A stretch of DNA of 64,000 nt from Gracilimonas sp. (GTDB lineage: Bacteria; Bacteroidota; Rhodothermia; Balneolales; Balneolaceae), in the NCBI RefSeq assembly GCF_017641085.1, contig NZ_JAEPPI010000001.1, forward strand, positions 1,426,001-1,490,000, written 5' to 3'. Positions 52,140 through 59,869 of the stretch are shown here, one piece after another. Each line of letters begins with the position of its first letter. Position 1 is the stretch's first letter. Below the pieces are notes generated by a model. The model was not told where the DNA came from and did not search any database. It was given only the letters and a program-made list of their open reading frames with translations. The translations under genes were made by a program, and so were the position numbers.

Positions 52140-52913
52140 ATGAGCAATAGCAAGACATACACCAAAAAAGAATTCAGCCGCATTCTGAGTAAAGCCTCAG
52201 AAATTCAAACCAACAAAGATTTATATGGGGATCAGGAAGGGTTAACTGAAGAGGAATTAATTCATGTAGCTGAGGAAGTAGGTATAAGCCGTGAAGCGCT
52301 AAAGGAAGCTTTACAATCTATAGACGAACCTGATCTTGATGAACAAACCTACAGCCTCGTAGAAGGCACTTCCCGAATTCAAAATTCGGCAACGATACAT
52401 ACAGAGTTTACCGATGAGCAATGGGAAGACCTGATTCTTGAGATTCGTAAAGCTACCGGAGGAATAGGAAAAATCAGCAAATCAGGTAATACCTACGAAT
52501 GGGAACAACGAAAGACTGACTTTGGCTATAAACACTTTTCCTTCACTCCAAAAGACGGCGTCACCAAAATCCAGATGGTTTCTTCATGGGGACCATTCAA
52601 AGGAATTGTTGGCTTCCTGAGCTTTTTCTTTGCTTTCATCGTAACCTTGATTGCCATAAAAGAAATCAGTGGTAAACAACTGGCCTTGATGATCGCACCC
52701 TTTGTTGGGTTAGGCGGGTTTGCCATGAGCCGGTTCTTTTTGAAAAGCTATTACCGAAAGCAAAAAGAACAGCTTGCAAAGCTTACCCTCGCCCTTACCA
52801 AAAAGATCAAGTCTTTAGGTACTCCTTCAAATTCTATCGAAATTGAAGACGGGGAAGTTTATCAGTCTCAGCAACCAAACAAAACTGATCAATCCCGTAA
52901 CCGAAATCATTAA
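52140..52913 (+). CDS. Two-helix membrane protein of unknown function
   Basis: 257 residues from the ATG at 52140; a frame opening at 52089 adds an unlikely N-terminus. The first ~75 residues are a charged helical region (YTKKEFSRILSKASEI, GLTEEELIHVAEEVGISREALKEALQ) similar to short helical domains seen at the N-terminus of small membrane proteins. Two transmembrane helices follow (FKGIVGFLSFFFAFIVTLIAI and ALMIAPFVGLGGFAMSRFFL), then a basic tail (KSYYRKQKEQLAKLTLALTKKIK). I do not recognise the family. It is divergent from guaB and its 3' end overlaps the convergent gene by 4 bp. Confidence 0.7.
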   Translation: MSNSKTYTKKEFSRILSKASEIQTNKDLYGDQEGLTEEELIHVAEEVGISREALKEALQSIDEPDLDEQTYSLVEGTSRIQNSATIHTEFTDEQWEDLILEIRKATGGIGKISKSGNTYEWEQRKTDFGYKHFSFTPKDGVTKIQMVSSWGPFKGIVGFLSFFFAFIVTLIAIKEISGKQLALMIAPFVGLGGFAMSRFFLKSYYRKQKEQLAKLTLALTKKIKSLGTPSNSIEIEDGEVYQSQQPNKTDQSRNRNH

Positions 52914-53257
52914 AGCGGTTTTACTTTAAGGGCTTTGATGGCTGCATTCAGTGTGCAAATTCCATCCTGAAAACAGCTCACCCAGTAGTGAATAGAATCA
53001 CGTCGGCGTTTAACAAATGGATCACAGGATGAAAACCGGCCCTTGAGTTCCTCAACCATGAACTTCACATCATCATTGATTTCAATTTTGAGTTGATCGG
53101 GTAAATTTCCCCAACCCATTAGTTCAAAAGCCTGCTGCATTTCAGCGTACTCATCCTGGCTCTCCCGCTCGATTCTCTTAAGAATTGGAACGGCAAATAA
53201 AGCTGTTAACTGATCTTTTTGTGGGGTGATTGAAAGTGCGTTGCTTGTCATAATCAT
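52910..53257 (-). CDS. Small conserved-looking protein of unknown function
   Basis: 115 residues, or 113 from a second ATG at 53251. It is cytoplasmic and mostly helical, with a Trp/Cys-containing C-terminal half (DSIHYWVSCFQDGICTLNAAIKALK) and the segment RFSSCDPFVKRRR. No family is recognised. It is convergent with the preceding membrane protein gene (4-bp overlap) and divergent from the Phd/PIN pair. Confidence 0.6.
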   Translation of the reverse strand: MIMTSNALSITPQKDQLTALFAVPILKRIERESQDEYAEMQQAFELMGWGNLPDQLKIEINDDVKFMVEELKGRFSSCDPFVKRRRDSIHYWVSCFQDGICTLNAAIKALKVKPL

Positions 53258-53390
53258 CGGTTTTGTTTTTTGATTTACTCAATGATAATGACAGTGAGTG
53301 ACATCATATTGTCACCCCAAATAAAATTAAATTCTCTCTACAAACTGTATTGAAAATGCTAACTATAGAGCGTTAGGAAGTAAAACCTAT

Positions 53391-53418
53391 ATTATGTACA
53401 TTTATTTATGTACATAAT
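53391..53418. promoter_or_regulatory. Perfect inverted-repeat operator of the Phd/PIN pair
   Basis: An 11-bp perfect inverted repeat, ATTATGTACAT and ATGTACATAAT, with a 6-nt spacer, ends 12 bp before the antitoxin ATG. An AGGA ribosome binding site (53421-53424) lies between the operator and the start. Position and symmetry are those of the site at which Phd/YefM-type antitoxins repress their own operon. Nothing else in this 170 bp intergenic region stands out. Confidence 0.75.
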
Positions 53419-53430
53419 TAAGGAACAATT

Positions 53431-53670
53431 ATGAAAAAAGTACCCGTAAACGAAGTAAGAGAGCAATTAGCCAAATACCTCACCGAGGCCGAGCGAGGCG
53501 AAGAGGTCATTATTACCCGGCATAACAAGCCTGTTGCCAAGCTGGTGAATTATGAAGAGCCTAAAAAAGAAAAATTCTCAAACATGGAAGAATTTCGGAA
53601 CAGTTTAAAAGTAGAAGGCTCTGTTCTAAACACATTAATTGAAATGCGAAATGAGGAAAGAGTTGGCTGA
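53431..53670 (+). CDS. Phd/YefM-type antitoxin of a PIN toxin
   Basis: 79 residues: KKVPVNEVREQLAKYLTEAERGEEVIITRHNKPVAKLVNYEE is the Phd/YefM DNA-binding domain, followed by a toxin-neutralising tail (residues 45-79). The gene has a clear ribosome binding site and sits directly behind a palindromic operator. It overlaps the PIN toxin gene, as in VapBC-like modules. Phd-type antitoxins paired with PIN toxins are known. Confidence 0.9.
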   Translation: MKKVPVNEVREQLAKYLTEAERGEEVIITRHNKPVAKLVNYEEPKKEKFSNMEEFRNSLKVEGSVLNTLIEMRNEERVG

Positions 53671-54097
53671 GCACAACGTATATATAGATACCAGTGCCAT
53701 AATTCCATTCTATTTCAAAGAAATTTACAGTAGTGAGTCTCAAAGACTATTTGAAGAGCATAGTTTTTTCCAAATAAGCGAGCTTTCTAAGATTGAGTTC
53801 TATTCGACAGCACGCAAAAAGGTTAGATTAGGTCATACAACAGAATCAGAAATCAAAAAAGTATTTCGAATCTTCGAGCTGCACTTAAAGGAAGGCGTAT
53901 TTTCTATTTTAAATGTAAACAAACCTCATTACGAAGCTGCCTCAAACATCATCAAATCGACGGAAAACTCACTGAGAAGTTTGGATGCCCTCCATTTAGG
54001 AATTGCCTACTCAGAAAACCTATCCATATTTAGTTTTGACAAAGTATTTATTAAAACTGCAGAAGAATTTGGGATTCAAACAATTGGCAATTATTAA
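53651..54097 (+). CDS. PIN-domain ribonuclease toxin (VapC-like)
   Basis: 148 residues from the ATG at 53651; a TTG at 53639 is the alternative start. All four acidic PIN residues are visible: D in YIDTSAIIPFY, E in SELSKIEFYS, D in SLDALHLGIAYS and D in FSFDKVFIKTA. It is a predicted Mg2+-dependent RNase that VapC-like toxins use against tRNA or rRNA. The start lies inside the antitoxin gene, about 20 bp before its stop. The 3' end overlaps convergent folD by 4 bp. The pair is AT-richer than its neighbours, which suggests insertion. Confidence 0.9.
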   Translation: MRKELAEHNVYIDTSAIIPFYFKEIYSSESQRLFEEHSFFQISELSKIEFYSTARKKVRLGHTTESEIKKVFRIFELHLKEGVFSILNVNKPHYEAASNIIKSTENSLRSLDALHLGIAYSENLSIFSFDKVFIKTAEEFGIQTIGNY

Positions 54098-54990
54098 CTC
54101 TGCTCCGGATAAATGCTCTTCTTAGCTGCTAATAAGGTATTCTTCATCAACATGGCAACAGTCATCGGACCAACGCCTCCGGGGACCGGAGTAATCCAGC
54201 TGGCTTTTTTCTTAACCGACTCAAAGTCCACATCTCCAACCAGCTTGTACCCTTTTTCAGCTGTTTCATCGGCTATACGGTTAATTCCCACATCAATAAT
54301 TACGGCGCCTTCCTTGATCATTTCTGCTTTAATCAGGTGGGGCTGGCCTGCTGCGGCAATCAAAATGTCGGCAGAAATAGTGTGCTGAGTCAGATCTTTG
54401 GTGTACTTATGGCAAATGGTTGTGGTAGCCTTTCCCGAAGAATTTTCTCTGGATAGCATAATCGCCATAGGCGACCCCACAATGTTGCTGGCCCCAACTA
54501 CAACAGCATGTTTGGCCTTCACGGGAATGCTGTAATGTTTGAAAAGCTCCATAATTCCCGCCGGGGTACAGCTGCGAAAACAAGGCTGGTCAACCGTAAG
54601 CCTTCCCACATTCATGGGATGAAAACCATCCACATCCTTACGATGGTCGATGCTTTCAATCACGTCATGAGAAGAAAGATGCGCCGGCAACGGAAGCTGC
54701 ACCAAAATTCCATCTACAGCATCATCTTCATTGTACTTTTGGATAATCGACTTAAGCTCTTTAGCTGAAATGGTATCCTGCAATATTTCGGTATGGGTTT
54801 CGATGCCCACATCTTCACACGCCCGGGTTTTCGCGCCCGTGTACACTTTAGAGGCCGGGTCATCCCCTACTAAAATCACCTGCAGGAACGGCGCCCGATT
54901 TCCCTTCGCTGTCCAGTCTTCCACATCCTCCCGAACGCGGTTACGGACTAATTCTGCTACTTTCTTGCCATCAATAATTTCTGCACTCAT
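54094..54990 (-). CDS. folD: Bifunctional methylene-THF dehydrogenase/cyclohydrolase
   Basis: 298 residues. The catalytic Tyr and Lys are in SKVYTGAKTRACEDVGI. The QLPLPAHL active-site loop (DGILVQLPLPAHL) and the signature AVVVGASNIVGSPMAIML for NADP binding are present, as is PGGVGPMTVAMLM at the C-terminus. It interconverts 5,10-methylene- and 10-formyl-tetrahydrofolate in one-carbon metabolism. One base separates its start from the stop of the NtrC-type regulator upstream, so it may be translationally coupled to that gene. Confidence 0.96.
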   Translation of the reverse strand: MSAEIIDGKKVAELVRNRVREDVEDWTAKGNRAPFLQVILVGDDPASKVYTGAKTRACEDVGIETHTEILQDTISAKELKSIIQKYNEDDAVDGILVQLPLPAHLSSHDVIESIDHRKDVDGFHPMNVGRLTVDQPCFRSCTPAGIMELFKHYSIPVKAKHAVVVGASNIVGSPMAIMLSRENSSGKATTTICHKYTKDLTQHTISADILIAAAGQPHLIKAEMIKEGAVIIDVGINRIADETAEKGYKLVGDVDFESVKKKASWITPVPGGVGPMTVAMLMKNTLLAAKKSIYPEQS

Positions 54991-54991
54991 G

Positions 54992-56365
54992 CTATCGTTC
55001 TATGTTATACTTTTTCATTTTATTATACATGTGGCTGCGCTGTATGCCAATCTGTTCTGCCGTCTGAGAAATATTCCAATCGTTCTTTTCCAGCTGCTTC
55101 ACTAAAAATATGCGTTCTGCTGTTTCCTTGAAATCCTGAAAATCTTCTGTTTCATCAGCCAGCTTACCCAAATCCCCGGCTTTTAAATCCCTTGTTTTGA
55201 GCACGTCATTAACCGTCTCTTTAGTGATTTCATCGCCGGATGCCAGAATTCCCAACCGCTCAACTGCATTCTGAAGCTCCCGAACATTCCCGCTCCACTC
55301 TTTTTCCTTTAGCGCCTTCAGGGCACCATCCGAAAATGAAATAGATGAAAAGCTGATATCCTTTTCCTTCAGGTTATTCAGGCAGGCTTTGGCAATTAGC
55401 GGGATATCCTCTTTACGCTCTCTGAGTGGAGGAACTTTGATTGGAATCACGCTTATCCGGTGAAATAAATCTTCCCGAAAATTTCCTTCTTTGATCTCTT
55501 CTTCCAGATCTTTATTCGTAGCGGCAAGTATGCGTACATCCACCGAAACTGATTCATTACCTCCCACGCGGGTCACTTTATTTTCCTGCAGAGCCCGTAG
55601 CACTTTGGCCTGAGCTTCCAAACTCATATCCCCAATTTCATCCAAAAATAAGGTACCACCGTCAGCCTGTTCAAACTTACCGATACGCTGATCGGAAGCA
55701 CCGGTAAATGCACCTTTTTCATGACCAAACAATTCACTTTCTAACAAATCGGATGGAATGGCTGCGCAGTTTACTTCCACGAAAGGTCCGGTGCTTCTTG
55801 GGCTTTTTTCATGAATCCATTTTGCCACCAGCTCCTTTCCGGTTCCATTTTCACCGGTTATTAAAACGCGGGATTGCGTTGGGGCAACCTTTTCGATCAG
55901 CGTTTTGATTTTCGAAATAGCTTTGCTCTCCCCGATGATCTCCTGAACCTTCGGCAACTTTTTCTTGATCTGCTTGTACTCTTTGGCAAGATGTTGCTGG
56001 GAAAGCGCATTCCTGACCGAAATCAGCAGACGATTTAAATCCGGAGGTTTTTCCAGAAAATCATAGGCGCCCATTTTTGTGGCTTCAACGGCAATTTCTA
56101 TGGTACCGTGACCGGAAATCATAATAACAGGAAACTCGTGTCCGGCTTCGCGAAGCTTTTTGAGGGTCTCAAGGCCATCCATTCCCTGCATTTTGATATC
56201 AAGGAACATCAGGTCAATGTCATTCTCTCCAACAAAATCCAGGGCCAGCTGTCCGCTTTCCACGGTAGAAACATCATAGTTCTCATACTGCAGAATTTCT
56301 TCCAGCGTATTACGAATGGCTTTTTCGTCATCCGTAATTAAGATATGTGCTTTCTGTTCAGACAT
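54992..56365 (-). CDS. Sigma-54-dependent response regulator (NtrC family)
   Basis: 457 residues. The receiver domain has D12/D13, phospho-acceptor D56 and K106. The AAA+ domain has Walker A GENGTGKE, the GAFTGA loop that contacts sigma-54, and Walker B GGTLFLDEIGDM. A Fis-type HTH closes the protein (NISQTAEQIGIQRSHMYNKMKKYN). The GAFTGA motif is intact, so it should activate sigma-54 promoters. Its partner kinase is not adjacent; the orphan kinase at 7256 is one possibility but is far away. Confidence 0.94.
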   Translation of the reverse strand: MSEQKAHILITDDEKAIRNTLEEILQYENYDVSTVESGQLALDFVGENDIDLMFLDIKMQGMDGLETLKKLREAGHEFPVIMISGHGTIEIAVEATKMGAYDFLEKPPDLNRLLISVRNALSQQHLAKEYKQIKKKLPKVQEIIGESKAISKIKTLIEKVAPTQSRVLITGENGTGKELVAKWIHEKSPRSTGPFVEVNCAAIPSDLLESELFGHEKGAFTGASDQRIGKFEQADGGTLFLDEIGDMSLEAQAKVLRALQENKVTRVGGNESVSVDVRILAATNKDLEEEIKEGNFREDLFHRISVIPIKVPPLRERKEDIPLIAKACLNNLKEKDISFSSISFSDGALKALKEKEWSGNVRELQNAVERLGILASGDEITKETVNDVLKTRDLKAGDLGKLADETEDFQDFKETAERIFLVKQLEKNDWNISQTAEQIGIQRSHMYNKMKKYNIER

Positions 56366-56403
56366 TCCCGGTATGGTTAACTATTGTTATGAGGCCGCGA
56401 AAT

Positions 56404-56468
56404 CACGAAAACTTTAAGCCTACGCAAACTAAGATTACTACTTACAGTTTAGTGTTTTCGTGTTTTTT
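56404..56468. repeat. Inverted repeat between the NtrC-type gene and dacB
   Basis: Outer 9-bp arms CACGAAAAC and GTTTTCGTG are perfect, with smaller inner arms (ACTAA / TTAGT). A run of six T follows on the plus strand. No plus-strand gene ends here, so it is not an ordinary terminator of that strand. It lies between dacB (ends 56480) and the regulator gene (starts 56365), both on the minus strand. Confidence 0.4.
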
Positions 56469-56479
56469 ATGGCAATACA

Positions 56480-57916
56480 TCAATACTTGCTGTAAAGGTA
56501 CATCAATATTTTTTCATGGACAGCATCGATTGGGCGTACTTTTTCCGAGATAAAATTATTTGTCGCAATACTCACGATGATCTTCTTCCCGGACTCTGCC
56601 TCAAAATAACCACTCAGTGTTCTAACCCCGGTCACAAAACCCGACTTCCCTTTGAAATTGTTATACAATGGAGTTCCTTTCATCCGATGGGCTAAGGTTC
56701 CATCAATACCGGCTACCGACATGCTGTTGAAATAGGGCGTGGCTTCAGGGTGCCCCTGCATCTTAACCAACAGATCCGATAAAATCGTCGTCTTGTTGAA
56801 GTTCCCTCCTGCCAAACCGGAGCCGTCGTTCATCTGAATGTGAGTGGTATCCAAGCCCATTTCTGCTGCAAATTCCCGAACCTGCTGAATTCCGTGTTCA
56901 AACGATCCCGGCTGTTCTCCGGCCTTGGCAGAAAGCGTTTTGAGTATCATCTCGGTATAGAAATTATCGCTCTCTTTGTTCACCCAGTTTATGAGCTCAG
57001 CCAGCGGCTTCGATTCATGTTCAGCCAGGATGTTTGTTGTATCGTAATCGAAGGCTTTATCATAAACCACAATCGCACCGTCAAACTGAATTCCGTTGTC
57101 ATTGAGGTATTCTTTAAAGGAATCCAAAAAGAACATGGGCGGATTATCAATCGAAAGCGATTCATCTTCATAATAATCCTTAGGAAGAGTGCTACCCAGC
57201 ACAATACGATTGCCCCCCATCTCCCGGCGATAGTATTCGTCGTATTCGGTGGCCTGGTGAGTGATTACTTGCCGGTTTTCAAAATGTACATAATCTGTGC
57301 TATCCGGAAACCAGGTAATGCGCGGAGTTTCCCCAATTTTACCTTCTGCAAACACTTCCAGATCCACGGCATTGTTGTTGAAGGAAAGCGGGCTGACCTG
57401 AACTCCGTAGTAGAATGAAAAATCGTACCAGTCCCATCCTTTGGGGTAATGCTGCCCGTCAAATAAGCTAACATCGGCCATCAGCATTCCATCAATCTCT
57501 TCAATTCCCTTTGCTTTCAGCTGATTGGCAAACTTTCGGAACACATGATAACGGTCATCATTATACAAGTCGCCGCTTATTGAGGGATCTCCACTTCCCT
57601 TTATGATGAGATTACCCTTCCATGTATTGCCCGACAATTCTCCATCTCCATAAACCAAAGTCTGAAAGCGGTAATCAGCGCCAAAAAAATCGAGGAATGC
57701 GGCTGTAGTTAATAGCTTTTGGTTGGAAGCGGGAACAATCACTTTGCCGGGATTGAAGCTTTCCAGTATCCGGCCCTGATCGTCCCGTACCGTTACCGAC
57801 CAAAACGCTTCCTGATTCGGAGCCTGATCAATAATAGCCGAAAGATTCTGAGCACAGAGGGTTTCCGCAAAAAATGCGAGGAGCAATGGAAGTACAATGC
57901 GGAAAGAAAGCTTCAT
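56480..57916 (-). CDS. dacB: D-alanyl-D-alanine carboxypeptidase/endopeptidase (PBP4 type)
   Basis: 478 residues with a signal peptide (SFRIVLPLLLAFFAETLCAQ). The penicillin-binding triad is present: SNQK (S64, K67), SDN in KESDNFYTEMI, and KSG in GKSGFVTGVRT. The large insertion between the first two motifs (about residues 75-270) is typical of class C PBP4 enzymes (peptidase S13). It trims and cleaves peptidoglycan cross-links in the periplasm. It starts directly at the stop codon of the PtsN-like gene upstream. Confidence 0.95.
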   Translation of the reverse strand: MKLSFRIVLPLLLAFFAETLCAQNLSAIIDQAPNQEAFWSVTVRDDQGRILESFNPGKVIVPASNQKLLTTAAFLDFFGADYRFQTLVYGDGELSGNTWKGNLIIKGSGDPSISGDLYNDDRYHVFRKFANQLKAKGIEEIDGMLMADVSLFDGQHYPKGWDWYDFSFYYGVQVSPLSFNNNAVDLEVFAEGKIGETPRITWFPDSTDYVHFENRQVITHQATEYDEYYRREMGGNRIVLGSTLPKDYYEDESLSIDNPPMFFLDSFKEYLNDNGIQFDGAIVVYDKAFDYDTTNILAEHESKPLAELINWVNKESDNFYTEMILKTLSAKAGEQPGSFEHGIQQVREFAAEMGLDTTHIQMNDGSGLAGGNFNKTTILSDLLVKMQGHPEATPYFNSMSVAGIDGTLAHRMKGTPLYNNFKGKSGFVTGVRTLSGYFEAESGKKIIVSIATNNFISEKVRPIDAVHEKILMYLYSKY

Positions 57917-58390
57917 TTAGCTTACAAAGTATTTTTCTTCTTCACCCTGAAATGCATTCAGAATTTCATCAGTAGAGCTGCAATTGAGTATTGTTTCCCT
58001 GAATGATCCGCTGTTCATCAGCCTTGAAATCCGGCTTAGCAGTTTAATATGCTGGCTGTTATTTGATTCCGGCCCAACAAGCAGAAAAACCAACCGAACC
58101 GGTTCATTGTCGATAGAATCAAAGTCGAGCGGTTCTTCCAGAAGAGCAAAAGCGGCAAGGTTATCATCCACCGACGAAGTTTTTGCGTGCGGAATAGCGA
58201 GTCCTTTCCCCACACCGGTACTCATGATTTTTTCGCGTTCAAACACAGCTTGTCTTATTTCTTCCAACTGTTCTTTGGACTCCACTTTTTCCTCTAAAGC
58301 ATCTACAAGGGCATTTATGAGTTCTTTTTTGGAGCCAACAGCAAAGCTGGGGAGAACCGTGGTTTGATCTAACAGCGAAAATAAATTCAT
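57917..58390 (-). CDS. ptsN: PTS EIIA(Ntr)-like protein
   Basis: 157 residues from the ATG at 58390; a TTG 15 bp upstream is less likely. The PTS EIIA type-2 domain has its phosphorylatable His at H68 in GKGLAIPHAK and the region RLVFLLVGPESNNSQHIKLLSRISRLM. Free-standing EIIA proteins of this type act as phosphorylation-dependent regulators of nitrogen, potassium or envelope functions. No EIIB or EIIC is present. It is directly followed by dacB without a gap. Confidence 0.85.
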   Translation of the reverse strand: MNLFSLLDQTTVLPSFAVGSKKELINALVDALEEKVESKEQLEEIRQAVFEREKIMSTGVGKGLAIPHAKTSSVDDNLAAFALLEEPLDFDSIDNEPVRLVFLLVGPESNNSQHIKLLSRISRLMNSGSFRETILNCSSTDEILNAFQGEEEKYFVS

Positions 58391-58649
58391 GTAATTTCCT
58401 GGCAAAAATAAAGATTCGATAGCGCTCGAATATAGGCAGTGAAGAGTGAATCAATCAAAGATTAATTGCATTGTTTTTAGCTAAGCCGAATAATAAGGGG
58501 TAAGCTGTAACCGATTTTTACAAAAAAGGATCACTCTGACTTTTGTCCTTTACTTTCAGTTCAGCACCTTTCCCAGATTCAGGTTGACTACATCCATACC
58601 TTGCTCTATTCCCCCTATCAATAACCCGCCAAAATCCTTAAACTTGGCC

Positions 58650-59315
58650 ATGGATTGGATCCGGAGCACACTCACAATTTTAAAGAAAGACCTGCAGATT
58701 GAACTGCGCACCCGATTTGCCTTCAACATGGTGTTGGCTTTTGTTGCGGCAGCCATGCTTTTAGTATTATTCACCCTCCGCGCCGACCAGCTGGAACCGG
58801 GACCAAAATCCGGCCTGGTTTGGATTATCATTCTCTTTGCTGCTCTGTCTGCCCTTAGCCGAAGTTTCATTTCTGAAACCGATAAAAAAACCTTTGACCT
58901 GCTCCGTATTTACGCCGAAGGAACCACCGTTTATACCGGGAAACTGCTATACAATTTTTTGTTTACGCTGCTTATAAATGTCGCCACTTTCGCAGGTTAT
59001 ATTTTTCTGATGGGTTTGGAGATTCAATCCTGGCCGGCATTTCTTGTTATGCTGTTGGTGGGAACCGCAGGCCTATCAGGCGTGGCAACGATGACAGCGG
59101 CCGTTGTGTCTCAGGCCGACCGCAAAGGGGCTATATTCTCTGTGTTGAGCATCCCCCTGTTTATGCCGTTAGTACTCTTACTGGCTGATATCAGTAAAAC
59201 AGCCTTCATAAGTGGCGGAGACGGCTCTATGAACAACGTCACGGCTCTGATCGGCTTTGCGGGGGTAACCATCACCGCCGGAATTTTGCTTTTTGATTAC
59301 ATTTGGGAGGAATGA
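58650..59315 (+). CDS. ccmB: Haem exporter permease CcmB
   Basis: 221 residues from the ATG at 58650; an in-frame start at 58584 adds a 22-residue tail absent from the family. Six hydrophobic segments and the N-terminal STLTILKKDLQIELRTRFAFN, followed by SFISETDKKTFDLLRIYAEG, match CcmB of the cytochrome c maturation system. Partners ccmA and ccmC are not in this window. The stop codon TGA is itself the first base triplet of the 7-bp repeat array around the next gene. Confidence 0.88.
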   Translation: MDWIRSTLTILKKDLQIELRTRFAFNMVLAFVAAAMLLVLFTLRADQLEPGPKSGLVWIIILFAALSALSRSFISETDKKTFDLLRIYAEGTTVYTGKLLYNFLFTLLINVATFAGYIFLMGLEIQSWPAFLVMLLVGTAGLSGVATMTAAVVSQADRKGAIFSVLSIPLFMPLVLLLADISKTAFISGGDGSMNNVTALIGFAGVTITAGILLFDYIWEE

Positions 59316-59389
59316 CGGTAGACGAACGACGAGGGACCAATGACCAATGACCATTGAAGATAGACAAATGACTAACGATAGACCGATTT
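59313..59389 (+). repeat. Left array of 7-bp repeats around the S23 gene
   Basis: Eleven consecutive 7-mers in one phase, from the ccmB stop to just before the S23 start. Core units are of the NGACNAN type (TGACGGT, AGACGAA, CGACGAG, GGACCAA, TGACCAA twice, TGACCAT), becoming worn towards the gene. The reverse complement of the right array (59795-59857) gives the same NGACNAN consensus. Confidence 0.85.
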
Positions 59390-59395
59390 ACTGTT

Positions 59396-59794
59396 ATGGC
59401 TTTTAAGTTTGAGAAATTAGAGGTTTGGCAATTGGCTGTAGATTTAGCTGATGAGATCTATCTGTTAATTGAAGCGTTGCCTGATACTGAAAAGTTTAAC
59501 CTAACTTCACAAATTCAAAGAGCCGTTACATCTGTATCTTTAAATATTGCTGAAGGCTCGACTGGTCAAACTGATCCGGAACAGTCTCGGTTTATTGGAT
59601 ATGCTCATAGATCGTTGATGGAGGTTGTAGCTTGTCTTATTCTAATGAAAAAGAGAGCTTATATTTCTACAGAACTTTTCGAAAAACTTTACCAAGATTC
59701 GGAAAAGTTATCTGCTAAATTGTTAGCAATGAAAAAATATCTAAAGAAAGGACTTCAATCCAATGAACCAGGCAAGAGCTACGAAATTGAATAA
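59396..59794 (+). CDS. S23 four-helix-bundle protein
   Basis: 132 residues. The family signature is complete: FEKLEVWQLAVDLADEIY, then FNLTSQIQRAVTSVSLNIAEGSTG, then RFIGYAHRSLMEVVACLILMKK and a last helix. S23 proteins were first found inside intervening sequences of 23S rRNA and later as free genes; they are relatives of the Avd protein of diversity-generating retroelements. Their function is unknown. The gene fills the ccmB-holB gap and is enclosed by two mirrored arrays of 7-bp repeats, with 6 bp to the left array and no gap to the right one. No reverse transcriptase is near. Confidence 0.9.
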   Translation: MAFKFEKLEVWQLAVDLADEIYLLIEALPDTEKFNLTSQIQRAVTSVSLNIAEGSTGQTDPEQSRFIGYAHRSLMEVVACLILMKKRAYISTELFEKLYQDSEKLSAKLLAMKKYLKKGLQSNEPGKSYEIE

Positions 59795-59857
59795 GCGTTG
59801 GTCGTCAGTCAGTGGTCATTCGTCGTTGGTCCTTCGTCGTCCATCACTCGTCATAAA
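59795..59857 (-). repeat. Right array of 7-bp repeats around the S23 gene
   Basis: Nine consecutive 7-mers start immediately after the S23 stop codon (GCGTTGG, TCGTCAG, TCAGTGG, TCATTCG, TCGTTGG, TCCTTCG, TCGTCCA, TCACTCG, TCATAAA). Reverse-complemented they have the same NGACNAN consensus as the left array, including a shared GGACCAA unit, so the two arrays form imperfect terminal inverted repeats. Confidence 0.85.
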
Positions 59858-59869
59858 TAAAAGAAATTC

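Noticed and set aside
53360-53380. GCTAAC...GCGTTAG near the Phd/PIN pair as an attC site
   Set aside because: Only five bases pair and there are no long arms, so nothing beyond chance is seen. This second toxin-antitoxin pair is not supported as a cassette.
59396-59794. Avd-type accessory gene of a diversity-generating retroelement
   Set aside because: No reverse transcriptase, template repeat or variable repeat is present in the window. The protein fits the broader S23 group.
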